Assembly (NCBI RefSeq): GCF_017876595.1
Contig: NZ_JAGIOG010000001.1
Coordinates: forward strand, 3,286,001-3,350,000
Direction: 5' to 3'
Source of the DNA: Aeromicrobium fastidiosum
GTDB taxonomy: Bacteria; Actinomycetota; Actinomycetes; Propionibacteriales; Nocardioidaceae
Length of the DNA stretch: 64,000 nt
Shown here: positions 10,317 through 19,095 of the stretch, in pieces
Numbering within the stretch: position 1 is the stretch's first letter
How the letters are laid out: every line of letters begins with the position of its first letter
The notes under the pieces: model-generated
The model's input: the letters and a program-made list of their open reading frames with translations, nothing else
Told to the model about the DNA's origin: nothing
Databases searched by the model: none
Position numbers and translations under genes: made by a program

Positions 10317-13300
10317 TCAGTAGTTCTCCCGGACGTACTCGTACGTCTTGTCGAACAGGACACCCGCCGCAGGCAGACCGAACTTCCTGAGCGCAGTGCG
10401 CAGTTCGCGGCGGACTTTCTTGTCGCCGGCGTCGCTGGTGGTCCATCCGCTGTAGGCGACCTCGTCGACGATCTGGTCGATGCTGGACACGACCTCGGGG
10501 ATCACGTTGTGGAGGTCAGCCGGAGCGTTCTCCTCCACGATCTGCGTCAGCGCACCACGCTTCGGATCAACCAGGACAGGTGCCGGCGCGTCCCCAGCCC
10601 CATTGCTGGCGGCTCGTTCAGCGGCGACGACGTCCTGGGCAATCTTCAGGACTTTTTCTAGGAAGGCGAGTGAGTCCTCGACGCTGCTGATGGCCTGGTC
10701 GCGCAACTTCTCGATCCGCTCCGCCAGGCTCTTGTAGACGGCCTCGTCGGGCCCGGCGGCCAGTCGACGCAGCCGGTCCTCGATGGTGTCGAGCACCTGG
10801 CCCAGCACGTCGCCGGGGTTCTTGGCGTCTGGCTCGGGCAGCGGCTGACGCAGCGCTTCGGCGATCTCCTTGACCTTCTCGATGCCCTTGGCGTCCAGGG
10901 TGACGTTGCGTGAGTAGTTCGCCCGGACGCGGACGTTGCTCATGTGGCTGTGGACGAGGGCGAGTGTCTTGGCACCGAACCGCTCCCACAGGAACGTGTT
11001 CGACTCGGTCTTGGGCCGGACAGACTCGTACAACTTGGCGTACCAACGGTAGGACGGCTTAGCCATCTGAAGGGTCGGGTGCGGGTCGAGGAACTCCCAG
11101 ATGGTCTGGAGACCGACGAAAGCGTCGATGAAGTCGCTACGGGCGTCGGAGTCCTCCGGGATTCGCTCATGGGCCAGCGCGAGCGCCTGGTAGCCGGTGT
11201 CGGACTTGTCGATGCCTTCGAACATCGCATCAAGGGTCACCATGTCGGTGAGGAACGTGACCGCCAGTGCTTGAATGTCGGTCGGGTGCACCGCCTCGGG
11301 CTCGTTCTCCCCGACCTGCGGACCCAGCAGCGCCTCGCCGATGGCCTTGGCGAGCCCGATGTAGTCGACAACGCGGCCGTACTCCTTGCGCTGCCCGGTC
11401 AGCGGGTTCTTCCATGGACGGTTCGGTCGGGTGATCGTCTGGAACAGGTTCGCCGCCTTGAGGGGCTTGTCCAGGTACAGGACACCCTCGATGGGGGCGT
11501 TGAAGCCGGTCATCCACTTGGCGGTGACCACTACGAACGACAACGGGTCCTCGACGTTCTTGAACCGCCGCTTGAGTGCCTCCTCCTGCTCGTCGGTCAG
11601 CAGGTACTTCTTAAAGTCCTGGGTCTCGCCCTTGGCGTCGTTGACGTGCATGATCACGGCGACCTCACGGGCCTGACCGACCTGCGCGAGCCGGGCCTCG
11701 ATGGCGTGTGCGTACGCGACGACAAGGTTGCGGTTGTAGGCCACCACCTGTGCCTTCTGACCCAGCGGTGCGACGTGCAGCATGAAGTGCTCGACGATGT
11801 CCGCGCAGACGGCCTGGATGCGGTCGGGGTTCGACAGCACCGTCTCCACGTGGGAGGCACGATTGGACAGGAAGACCTTCTTGTCCTCGTCGAGGTCTTC
11901 GGTCTCGGCCAGTTCGTCGAACGCGACGTCCAGGTCGTCCTTATTCAAGTCGAAGCCGACCGAGCGACCTTCGACGATCACCGGCTTGGTGAACCCGTCC
12001 GCCATCGACTGTTCGGGCGTGTACCGGCTCATGATGAAATCCGGGTCGTCCGGGTCGCCAAACAGGCGGAAAGTGGACCGCTTGCCGTCCTCGATCGCGG
12101 TGCCGGTCGCTCCGAAGAACTTCGCGTTCGGAACCGCTGCCCGCCACGCCTTGCCGAAGGTGCCTTCCTGCGAGCGGTGAGCCTCGTCGACGAGCACGAT
12201 GATGTTGGCGCGGTCGCTGAGGTGGCCAGCGTCAGCGAACTTGTGAACCGTCGTGATGACCACACACGGCTGGTTGCTCTTCAGGATCTTCCACAGTTCA
12301 CGCGAAGACCCGGGAACCTCCAGCCGGGGCATACCAGCGGTCTCGAACATCTCCGCGGTCTGACGGACCAGGTCCTTGCGGTCGGCGATCACGATGACCG
12401 TCGGCGGTGACCCGAACTGCTCGACCACCTTCGGGTCGTTGAGGATTCGTGCTGAGGCGAATGCCATCAGTTCGGTTTTGCCTGATCCCTGGTGGTGCCA
12501 AATGAGACCACCTGGTCGACCGTCGAGGACCTTGTCGTGAATCGCCAGTGCGGCCTCGAACTGCGGGTAGCGGGGCAGCAACTTGATGTCGGTCTCGGAC
12601 GCGTCGCGGGCGTGCCGGTACATGGCGAAGTCCCGCAGGATCGGAAGGATCACCTCAGGACGCAGCAGGAGTCGGGCGGCGCGCTCCACGCGGGCGAACT
12701 CGGTCACGCTCTTAGGGTTGTCCTCCAAGGAGCCCCACGGCGCCCAGATTTCCGACTCCGGGTCCGGCACCGCCCGCACCGGCGCCATGCGGAAATCGCG
12801 GCCGTCCGTGGCGACGTTGAAGACGTTCGGAGCGAAGAACTGCGGATACTCGACCTCGTAGGTGCCGTAGATGTCGTCGGCCGCGTTGCACCACGACACC
12901 TGGTGCTTGACGGGCGTCTTCGTCTCGGCGACCACCAACGGGAACCCGTTGACGTAGTAGACGACATCGAACCGACGCGGTTTCGTGTTGCCACGGATCG
13001 TAACCTCGTCAGAGACGACCAGCCGGTTGTTGGCTGGGTCCTCGAAGTCGAAGAACCGCCGCGGCACATGCTGGCCATCGACGGTAGTGAACGAATGATC
13101 CCCGCGAAGCATCACCGTGAGTCGCTCGTTAGCCGCGATCAGCCCGTTCTGCGCACCCAGAATCGCCTGATTCAACTGATGAATCACCGCATCCAGATTG
13201 GCTTCTGAATCGGGTGCCTGGTTCGGATCGAGTTCCGGGTTGAGGTCGATCAGCGCATCGCGAACCCACGACTCAACGAGCACGTCATGCTCGTCGCGTG

Positions 13301-13391
13301 GCAGGTCATCGCGGGGAACGTGCTCCCAGCCGGCTTCCTCGGCCCACTCGATCAGCGCGGCCTGAATCGTCGACGACTCAGTGAATCCCAT
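10317..13391 (-). CDS. hsdR: Type I restriction enzyme R subunit
   Basis: HsdR is the translocase and nuclease of the type I R-M complex. The 1024-aa protein has an N-terminal nuclease (RRFDVVYYV at 139-147 with D142, and VVAETK with E156 and K158) and a superfamily 2 helicase motor: Walker A QGSGKT (301-306), DEAH (402-405), GATGTAIE, and the late motif MTGFNAP with QTITRPNR. The C-terminal third is the helical region that binds HsdS/HsdM. The start ATG overlaps the hsdS stop by one base (TGATG). Length is normal and all catalytic motifs are intact, so the enzyme should be active. The stop is 15 bp from the fic start. Confidence 0.95.
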   Translation of the reverse strand: MGFTESSTIQAALIEWAEEAGWEHVPRDDLPRDEHDVLVESWVRDALIDLNPELDPNQAPDSEANLDAVIHQLNQAILGAQNGLIAANERLTVMLRGDHSFTTVDGQHVPRRFFDFEDPANNRLVVSDEVTIRGNTKPRRFDVVYYVNGFPLVVAETKTPVKHQVSWCNAADDIYGTYEVEYPQFFAPNVFNVATDGRDFRMAPVRAVPDPESEIWAPWGSLEDNPKSVTEFARVERAARLLLRPEVILPILRDFAMYRHARDASETDIKLLPRYPQFEAALAIHDKVLDGRPGGLIWHHQGSGKTELMAFASARILNDPKVVEQFGSPPTVIVIADRKDLVRQTAEMFETAGMPRLEVPGSSRELWKILKSNQPCVVITTVHKFADAGHLSDRANIIVLVDEAHRSQEGTFGKAWRAAVPNAKFFGATGTAIEDGKRSTFRLFGDPDDPDFIMSRYTPEQSMADGFTKPVIVEGRSVGFDLNKDDLDVAFDELAETEDLDEDKKVFLSNRASHVETVLSNPDRIQAVCADIVEHFMLHVAPLGQKAQVVAYNRNLVVAYAHAIEARLAQVGQAREVAVIMHVNDAKGETQDFKKYLLTDEQEEALKRRFKNVEDPLSFVVVTAKWMTGFNAPIEGVLYLDKPLKAANLFQTITRPNRPWKNPLTGQRKEYGRVVDYIGLAKAIGEALLGPQVGENEPEAVHPTDIQALAVTFLTDMVTLDAMFEGIDKSDTGYQALALAHERIPEDSDARSDFIDAFVGLQTIWEFLDPHPTLQMAKPSYRWYAKLYESVRPKTESNTFLWERFGAKTLALVHSHMSNVRVRANYSRNVTLDAKGIEKVKEIAEALRQPLPEPDAKNPGDVLGQVLDTIEDRLRRLAAGPDEAVYKSLAERIEKLRDQAISSVEDSLAFLEKVLKIAQDVVAAERAASNGAGDAPAPVLVDPKRGALTQIVEENAPADLHNVIPEVVSSIDQIVDEVAYSGWTTSDAGDKKVRRELRTALRKFGLPAAGVLFDKTYEYVRENY

Positions 13392-14602
13392 CAGGATGCC
13401 TCTTCCAGCAGCGAGTCGTACGACTCGGGAATCTCGATGTCCTGATTCAGAAGCGAGGACAACAGAGCGGACCGGAAAGTACGCAGGTGAGCCAGTTCAC
13501 CGAGGCCGGCCTCGCCCTTGGCTCGAATACTCAGCACCGTAGACGCGATGTCGCGCTGCTCGCCGGAGTCTGGAAGCGGAATCGGCGTCTGCCGGATCTT
13601 TTCTTGACCGATGTTGAACATCGAGGCGCTCGTCCCTGTGGCTGCTCCAGTCAGGTGGTAGCGGGATGCGTTCAGGCCCATCGCCACGACAAGGAAGTCA
13701 GGGTCAAGTCCTGCAGCGGGTGTCATTCGGAGCGTCTTATCGCACAGGTATAGACCTGGCCGCACTGTCTCCGGCACCCGACACACGGCGCCCACTCTGT
13801 CAGGCGTGTTGGCGCGAGTGATGAGTACGTCTCCGGGCCGCACGCGAGCGGCTTCCGGCATCTGAGTCTCCGGAAAGAGCGCTTTGGATTCCGCAGCCAC
13901 GAATCGGAAGGGCGTGACGGCACTAACCTTCAGCACACCTCGCTGGTCGACGCTTGGAACTTCCCCTGTCGTCATAGGGCTCCGTCCGCCCGAGATCTCG
14001 ACCAAGTGGTCGCCGAGGGCAACGGTTGCGTGGCCGCTCAATAGTCTTTCCGCAGTGACCCAAGCCGTTCTGTCGAGTCGCGCCGTCTCGTCCCCCAGGG
14101 CCTCGATCTGGGCATCGACGGCGGCCATGACGTCCACGATGCGACGCTGCTCCTCCAGCGAGGGCAGAGCCACAGGTATCCCGCTGAATCGCGAGAACGG
14201 CAGGCTTCGTCGGCGATTGACCGTCCCTTGGGCTCTCGCGCCGTACTCAGCCAGCATTCGAGGCTGCTTCACGAGCAATTCGGCATACTCGGGAAGACAT
14301 ACCTCGCTCACGAAGTGCATCGTGGTGTACATCGGACTGATGACGCCGGGTTCTGCCGAGTTATTCCGGGCAATAGACCCTTCGTCGATGTGGATCGTCG
14401 AGAAGGCCCACGCCCCGGGCTCGACGATCTTGTAACCATCCAGTTTCGATGACGCGATTCGCTTGTCGAAGTAGTCACTCGCACGCACAAACCCTTCGTA
14501 CTTCGACAGGCTCATCACGGTCGGCTCCTCGGAGTGAGGTCCAAGTTTTGAGTTGTCGACAGCGAACAGGTCGCCGAGCGTCACTTCGGTCCATGCGGTC
14601 AC
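13391..14602 (-). CDS. hsdS: Type I restriction enzyme specificity subunit
   Basis: HsdS reads the bipartite DNA target for both methylation and restriction. The 403-aa protein shows two target-recognition domains, each followed by a spacer helix. TRD1 occupies residues about 1-150 with PSLEEQRRIVDVMAAVDAQIE after it; TRD2 is about 190-345 with PDSGEQRDIASTVLSIRAKGE after it. The repeated LP-x-x-x-EQR-x-I signature is typical of HsdS. The start overlaps the hsdM stop by 4 bp (ATGA) and the end overlaps hsdR by one base. The target sequence cannot be predicted by eye. Specificity subunits vary quickly, and nothing in the frame suggests inactivation. Confidence 0.92.
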   Translation of the reverse strand: MTAWTEVTLGDLFAVDNSKLGPHSEEPTVMSLSKYEGFVRASDYFDKRIASSKLDGYKIVEPGAWAFSTIHIDEGSIARNNSAEPGVISPMYTTMHFVSEVCLPEYAELLVKQPRMLAEYGARAQGTVNRRRSLPFSRFSGIPVALPSLEEQRRIVDVMAAVDAQIEALGDETARLDRTAWVTAERLLSGHATVALGDHLVEISGGRSPMTTGEVPSVDQRGVLKVSAVTPFRFVAAESKALFPETQMPEAARVRPGDVLITRANTPDRVGAVCRVPETVRPGLYLCDKTLRMTPAAGLDPDFLVVAMGLNASRYHLTGAATGTSASMFNIGQEKIRQTPIPLPDSGEQRDIASTVLSIRAKGEAGLGELAHLRTFRSALLSSLLNQDIEIPESYDSLLEEAS

Positions 14603-16110
14603 TCGGTCACTCCGAATGCGCTGAGGTCGATGCCGGCAGCAGCGAGGCGCTCGAACATAGTCGACTCGGCTTCGATGCGGTTCTGTCGGGCGTCCGCGTA
14701 CGCAACCAGGGTGGCGCCCAGGTCGGCGGTCTCCTCGGCGGCGACCTGGATGTACCGGCCCATGTTGAGGTCGAACTGGTTTGCGGCGATCTCGTCTACC
14801 GGGACCAGCCGGACGTTGGCGCCCCCGTCGCCGTCCGGGTCCTCACCAGTGCGGTAGGCCTCGATGAGCGTGTCGACGTCGTCGGGGCTCATCAGGTTCT
14901 GGTTCTTGCCCGTCACGAACCGGGCGGAGCCGTCGACGAACAAGACGTGGTCCTTGCGCTCGCCGGGCTTCTGGTCTCGGAACACCAGGATGCAGGCCGG
15001 AATGGACGTGGAGTAAAAGAGGTTCGGCGGCAGACCGATGACCGCTTCGAGCATGTCCCTCTCGACCAGGCACTCGCGGATCTTCGCCTCAGCGCCACCG
15101 CGGAACAAGACACCGTGCGGCATGACGACGCCGACGCGGCCGGTATCGGGCTTCATGGAGGAGATCATGTGCTGGATGAACGCGTAGTCTCCGTTCTTCG
15201 CAGGCGGCACACCGCAGAAGGCGCGAGGATCAGCCGGCCAGCGGTCTGCGCCCCAGTCCCGGAGCGAGAAGGGCGGGTTGGCGATCGTCACGTCGAACTG
15301 GCGCATCGCACCGTTCGACTCCTTGAACGCCGGTGCGCGCAGGGTATCGCCACGCTTGATGTCGAAGTCCTCGATCTCGTGCAGGAACAGGTTCATCCGC
15401 GCGATCGAAGAGGTCGTGAGGTTGACCTCCTGACCGTAGACGCGCAGCGTGCGGTGGTCCTTGCCGTGGTCGCGAACCCGGTTGATCGTCGAGACAAGCA
15501 TGCCGCCTGAACCGCAGGTCGGGTCGTAGACGGACTCGCCAGGCTCGGGTTCGAGGATGCCGACGATCAGATTGACGACCTCGCGAGGGGTGAAGAACTC
15601 CCCAGCCTTCTTGCCGGACTCGTCGGCGAAGTTTTTGAGCAGGTACTCGTAGCCGGCGCCGAGCAGGTCGTGAGACACGGTCGAGGGGTCGAGTTGAATC
15701 TCGTTGAACGCCTTAATGAGTCCCAGCAGGGCCGACTCTGGGATGCGCTCCTTGTTGCCCCAGGCGGCGTCGCCGAACACTCCGGCCAGCGAGCGTGGGT
15801 TGGCCTTCTCGATTGCCTGAAAGGTCTTGGCGATCTCGGCGCCGAGGTTGTTGATCTTGGTCGTGACGTCTGGCCAGAGCGCCCCGGTCGGCATCTCGAA
15901 GCGGTGGAAGTCGGCTTCGATCTCGTCGGTCAGTTCGTCGCCGTACTCGTCGGCGGCTTCGGCGTGCTCGTACAGCCAGGAGTCGCTGATCCACTTCCAG
16001 AACAGCATCGGAAAGACGTAGTTCTTAAAGTCGGCGGGATCAACTGGGCCGCGCAGTGCGTTGGCAGCGCTCCAGAGCCGCTTCTCCAAATCGGCTTGGG
16101 AGATAGTCAC
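14599..16110 (-). CDS. hsdM: Type I restriction-modification methyltransferase subunit
   Basis: HsdM is the N6-adenine methyltransferase of the type I complex. Residues 1-130 form the N-terminal HsdM helical domain (SQADLEKRLWSAANALRG). The catalytic domain has GEFFTPREVV (170-179), SAM-binding motif I DPTCGSGG (197-204) and the catalytic NPPF (278-281). I choose the GTG at 16110 because AAGGAAG precedes it and the encoded MTISQADLEKRLW matches the usual start; a longer frame to 16170 adds an unlikely MSCCRYWEQQ leader. Length is 503 aa. It is the first gene of the hsdM-hsdS-hsdR-fic unit. Confidence 0.95.
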   Translation of the reverse strand: MTISQADLEKRLWSAANALRGPVDPADFKNYVFPMLFWKWISDSWLYEHAEAADEYGDELTDEIEADFHRFEMPTGALWPDVTTKINNLGAEIAKTFQAIEKANPRSLAGVFGDAAWGNKERIPESALLGLIKAFNEIQLDPSTVSHDLLGAGYEYLLKNFADESGKKAGEFFTPREVVNLIVGILEPEPGESVYDPTCGSGGMLVSTINRVRDHGKDHRTLRVYGQEVNLTTSSIARMNLFLHEIEDFDIKRGDTLRAPAFKESNGAMRQFDVTIANPPFSLRDWGADRWPADPRAFCGVPPAKNGDYAFIQHMISSMKPDTGRVGVVMPHGVLFRGGAEAKIRECLVERDMLEAVIGLPPNLFYSTSIPACILVFRDQKPGERKDHVLFVDGSARFVTGKNQNLMSPDDVDTLIEAYRTGEDPDGDGGANVRLVPVDEIAANQFDLNMGRYIQVAAEETADLGATLVAYADARQNRIEAESTMFERLAAAGIDLSAFGVTE

Positions 16111-16531
16111 GTTCTTCCTTCGCGCAGTCACAGTTTTGTCCTGTTGCTCCCAGTACCGACAGCAACTCACGTCGGCTCGAACCTATCGCGACTGACGGCA
16201 CCGACGCGTCGAACAGACGGAATGTCTCAGTCTGAGCGGGCCTCGCGGTAACGGTTCACGAGCGTGGATCGATCGGCTTGCCCCGCGAAGTGGCGCTTCT
16301 CCATTGGCAATCCTGTAAAGGCTGGACCGTGCGTATACATAGTGGGCTGGCCGCGATTGGCAATTGCGACATCCCCAGCCTTGTACGCCGGACTTCTCAG
16401 GATCAATCTCGACTCTCGCAAGAGCGAACGTCCGCTCATCAGCGACTCACTTCGGCCGCCTTTCGTTCGACACGGCTCGGCGACTGTACTTCTGCTCGCC
16501 ATCGAAATCGGCCGGGACCCAGTAACTGTTT
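16111..16531. other. 421-bp stretch between hsdM and the next gene, no firm gene
   Basis: Competing short frames lie on both strands (16227-16553 minus, 108 codons; 16264-16557 plus, 97 codons). Both overlap the end of the 16532-17182 gene and lack a recognisable family or ribosome site. The right-hand part should hold the hsdM promoter. The minus frame ends MEKRHFAGQADRSTL, which looks slightly protein-like, but I do not call it. Confidence 0.45.
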
Positions 16532-17182
16532 CTATCGCTTCCTTCGCGTCCACGTGACCGGCATGCTCCCCAAGAACGGAAGAGGCAGTTCGACCCGCAT
16601 CTCAAAATCGGCAGGTCTGTCGCCCCGAAGTTCTTGCACACGAAAGGAGGCCAAGCGGTGCTCAGTTTCGAAACTCGGTTGCCCCGCGATGATTACGGCC
16701 ACGGACGCAGTCTCATCGACCTTCAGCAGGAACGGCTCCACCACTATTGCGACGGACGGTCGCCCGCCATTCTGGCTCGCTAGGTAGTCGATACTCGCGG
16801 GGGTGGTGCTGCTAACGATCGACAAGGTCTTGAGGCTCATCGCGAGAAGGGCCCCTTCCAGGACTGGCGGAGGGGAAACAAAGCGGAGGTGTCCCCCATC
16901 AAAGGATGCCGGTCCAAGGTCATCTGGCCCGAGATTCGTGATGTCGAATCGCACAAGATACGGGTCGGGCATCAGGTGCTTGCCAAGCATCACCTGCAGT
17001 TGATCGCGGGAATCGCTGACTTCGACATCTTTCAACAATGCCGACTCAGATAGGCGGCAAACCAGTCGCGACCGCTTGGGATGGTTCCGCTCGTACACCC
17101 CCCAGCCGATGCCTACTACACCCAGAACTGTCCCTAGAGCGCCAATCCAGAAGCCCCATGTCGTGTACCAATCGCCATCCAT
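16532..17182 (-). CDS. Membrane-anchored protein of unknown function
   Basis: The 216-aa product starts MDGDWYTTWGFWIGALGTVLGVVGIGWGVY, one N-terminal transmembrane helix followed by a basic stop (ERNHPKRSR). The remaining 180 residues look like a beta-rich soluble domain (LVRFDITNLGPDDL, HLRFVSPPPVL, EPFLLKVDETASVAVII, FEMRVELPLPFLG), with the alternation expected of an immunoglobulin-like sandwich. Topology suggests the domain is cytosolic, because the positive residues follow the helix. No family is recognised. It lies upstream of hsdM on the same strand but 421 bp away, so it is probably a separate unit. Function unknown; a defence role is suggested only by location. Confidence 0.6.
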   Translation of the reverse strand: MDGDWYTTWGFWIGALGTVLGVVGIGWGVYERNHPKRSRLVCRLSESALLKDVEVSDSRDQLQVMLGKHLMPDPYLVRFDITNLGPDDLGPASFDGGHLRFVSPPPVLEGALLAMSLKTLSIVSSTTPASIDYLASQNGGRPSVAIVVEPFLLKVDETASVAVIIAGQPSFETEHRLASFRVQELRGDRPADFEMRVELPLPFLGSMPVTWTRRKR

Positions 17183-17269
17183 GGCGTGAACGATAGTGCC
17201 GTTCGGCCGAGGTCCGCGCTCATATTGGGCGTCGGTGTGGCGCGAATACCCGATCCAATCGAACTAGTG

Positions 17270-17620
17270 TCAGTCCTCGAGCGGTCGGACTTCCCGCGCG
17301 TAGATGAGGTGAACATCGCCGGACTTCACGCTTCGTTCGATTGCCCCGATGTTGTTCGAGATCGATCTCATCGCTTCGAACGGATTCGTGGTGACTGTTC
17401 CGGCCAGCCAGAGTCTTCTGTTCGCGGCGTCGTCCCGCAAAGATGATGAAAGTAGCGAACGTGTGCCTAGGAAAACCACACCGCTCCAAGCCTGAAGTTG
17501 GGCTTCTTTTAGCAACTCTTCGTCGCTGATTGCAGCGGTGTTCCAACGCAGAAGTTCGACATTCATCGACCCGGACTGCGCGATAGAAGCGGGGAAGCCC
17601 TGATCAACCAGCAGCCTCAT
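17270..17620 (-). CDS. PIN-like (DUF5615-type) toxin candidate
   Basis: The 116-aa protein begins MRLLVDQGFPASIAQSG, then ISDEELLKEA and GVVFLGTRSL. This is the layout of DUF5615/Mut7-C-like PIN proteins: a first strand ending in Asp, a middle sDeei segment, and a strand ending T-x-D. The last acidic residue, usually D in TRD, is replaced by S (TRS), so a full PIN metal site may be missing. The start overlaps the 492-aa gene by 4 bp (ATGA). PIN-like ribonucleases commonly pair with a DUF433 antitoxin encoded just upstream, which is the case here. Assignment rests on motif layout by eye; it could be an inactive member. Confidence 0.55.
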   Translation of the reverse strand: MRLLVDQGFPASIAQSGSMNVELLRWNTAAISDEELLKEAQLQAWSGVVFLGTRSLLSSSLRDDAANRRLWLAGTVTTNPFEAMRSISNNIGAIERSVKSGDVHLIYAREVRPLED

Positions 17621-19095
17621 GATCGGACGGCGAGGATCTGATTCCCCAGCCGCAAGCCTTCACCAATTTCGGTCGGGTCAAGTTCGGGGTAGGCAGAGCG
17701 CAGGACATCAATCCCGTGCAAGTTGATCTCGGCAATCGATCGTGCCGACACCCGACGTTCCCGAATTGTTGGCGTTCCAGCCAAGACCGACGGATCAACA
17801 GCGGTGCGGGGACTCGGTCGCAACAGGTCAGGTACCACGATGCCGCCACCGATCTTGAAGGACTTTAACGCCTCATCGACGAGGAGGACCCCGTCTAGAG
17901 CACGCTGACCGGAAACTAGGCTCTCAAAGCCATCTCCCTTGTCGGTGTACATCTGACCGTGAACGTCGATTGCCACCTGCGTCACCTCCGAGGCTGCCGC
18001 AATGTCGTGGAGCCTCCTTGTCAGGTCCTGAGCGGGGCCGCGGAAGTGCTTGTTGCGCGACTTGAACACCTGAATCAGACGCAACGTAATGAGTTGATCA
18101 AATGCCCAGTGGTGTTGCGCGCGATCACCTGCAGGCTGCAGTGCCTCTTTCGCAAGCCTCTGCAGGATCGAGCGGGAAGCCCCACCAAGGAAGATCATTT
18201 CGGCGGAATCAAAGGCTCCCTCCCCTAAAAGTTCAGGAGAAAAGACATCCGTCGAGGAGAAAGAAGCCGCCCTGCGGGAGTCAAGCAGAACACCTGAAGG
18301 CATCGCGGCAGCGACGTCGTTTACAAGCCGCGCGAGTGCGAGTGTCTGCCTAAGATCGGGCGGCACTTGCACCGCAGGAAAGTTCTCAAACCCCGTCAAC
18401 TTCCGCCAGTGGGCACGGCCGGACCCTCCCCAAACCACAACGGGAAAATTCGCGGAAGCCCACGCTTGGTCGCGGAGAGAACTGAGATCGCTCGAGACGC
18501 GCCGGATACGCGCACCGGAGTCGACAAGCGCCGCGGCAACTTTCCAGTACTGGTCTGGCGGAGCGTCCACGTCGCTGAGGTACACGACAGGCGCCACGGC
18601 CGAGAAGGTCTGGGGTCGATACTTCCCAGGCCACGACTGAGCGTCGAGTGTTCTCTCCAAATCGCTAGCCGGCTCCAACTCTTTGAGTCGAATCCGAACT
18701 ATCCGCGTCATTGCGTCCTGAAAACCCCCGGCGTCAACCATCTGAGAAACGTGACTACGGAGTTCAAGAGACGCGTTCGGATTCGACGTCAGGGTGGCAA
18801 GCGTGGCCAGTTGGTGCGGATCTTGCCATCGCTTGAAGCCAGCCAGCAGTGAGGCAGCCACCTCGTAGATGTCGAATTGGACGGCAAGTTCTCCCAGCGC
18901 CCTCCAGCGGTTGATGTCGACAGCCAGTGGCTGCGAAGCGTAAGCCAAGGCTTGGGGGACGAAAGGTGCTTCCACATCGTCCAACTCGATGAGTAGAGCA
19001 GCGAACTCACGCGTAAGATCAGGCGACTCGTAAATGTCTTCGGCAACGAACAAGTCCATGAAGGCCTTCGTCAAGGCCAATTCTGGGGTGATCAC
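17617..19095 (-). CDS. Large protein with C-terminal MerR-like/DUF433 antitoxin region
   Basis: I choose GTG 19095: it overlaps the upstream stop as TAGTG and follows GGAGG by five bases. An ATG at 19107 lacks such a site. The product has 492 aa. The C-terminal part looks like a VapB45-type antitoxin: a helical WAFDQLITLRLIQVF segment (about 340-355), then near the end DPSVLAGTPTIRERRVSARSIAEINLHG with YPELDPTEIGEGLRL, the DUF433 pattern. The first 270 residues are extra: a helical region, then alternating strands and helices (PVVYLSDVDAPPDQYW, GARIRRVSSDL, FPVVVWGGSGR) that could be a Rossmann- or TIR-like fold (speculative). Ordinary DUF433 antitoxins are 75-220 aa, so this is a strongly enlarged version. 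It is coupled to a PIN-like gene downstream. Confidence 0.55.
   Translation of the reverse strand: MITPELALTKAFMDLFVAEDIYESPDLTREFAALLIELDDVEAPFVPQALAYASQPLAVDINRWRALGELAVQFDIYEVAASLLAGFKRWQDPHQLATLATLTSNPNASLELRSHVSQMVDAGGFQDAMTRIVRIRLKELEPASDLERTLDAQSWPGKYRPQTFSAVAPVVYLSDVDAPPDQYWKVAAALVDSGARIRRVSSDLSSLRDQAWASANFPVVVWGGSGRAHWRKLTGFENFPAVQVPPDLRQTLALARLVNDVAAAMPSGVLLDSRRAASFSSTDVFSPELLGEGAFDSAEMIFLGGASRSILQRLAKEALQPAGDRAQHHWAFDQLITLRLIQVFKSRNKHFRGPAQDLTRRLHDIAAASEVTQVAIDVHGQMYTDKGDGFESLVSGQRALDGVLLVDEALKSFKIGGGIVVPDLLRPSPRTAVDPSVLAGTPTIRERRVSARSIAEINLHGIDVLRSAYPELDPTEIGEGLRLGNQILAVRS

Noticed and set aside
10944-12410. 488-codon plus-strand frame within hsdR
   Set aside because: hsdR has complete motifs on the other strand; this frame has none.
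16264-16557. 97-codon plus frame and opposing 108-codon minus frame upstream of hsdM
   Set aside because: They overlap each other and the 16532 gene, with no family, ribosome site or clear codon bias.
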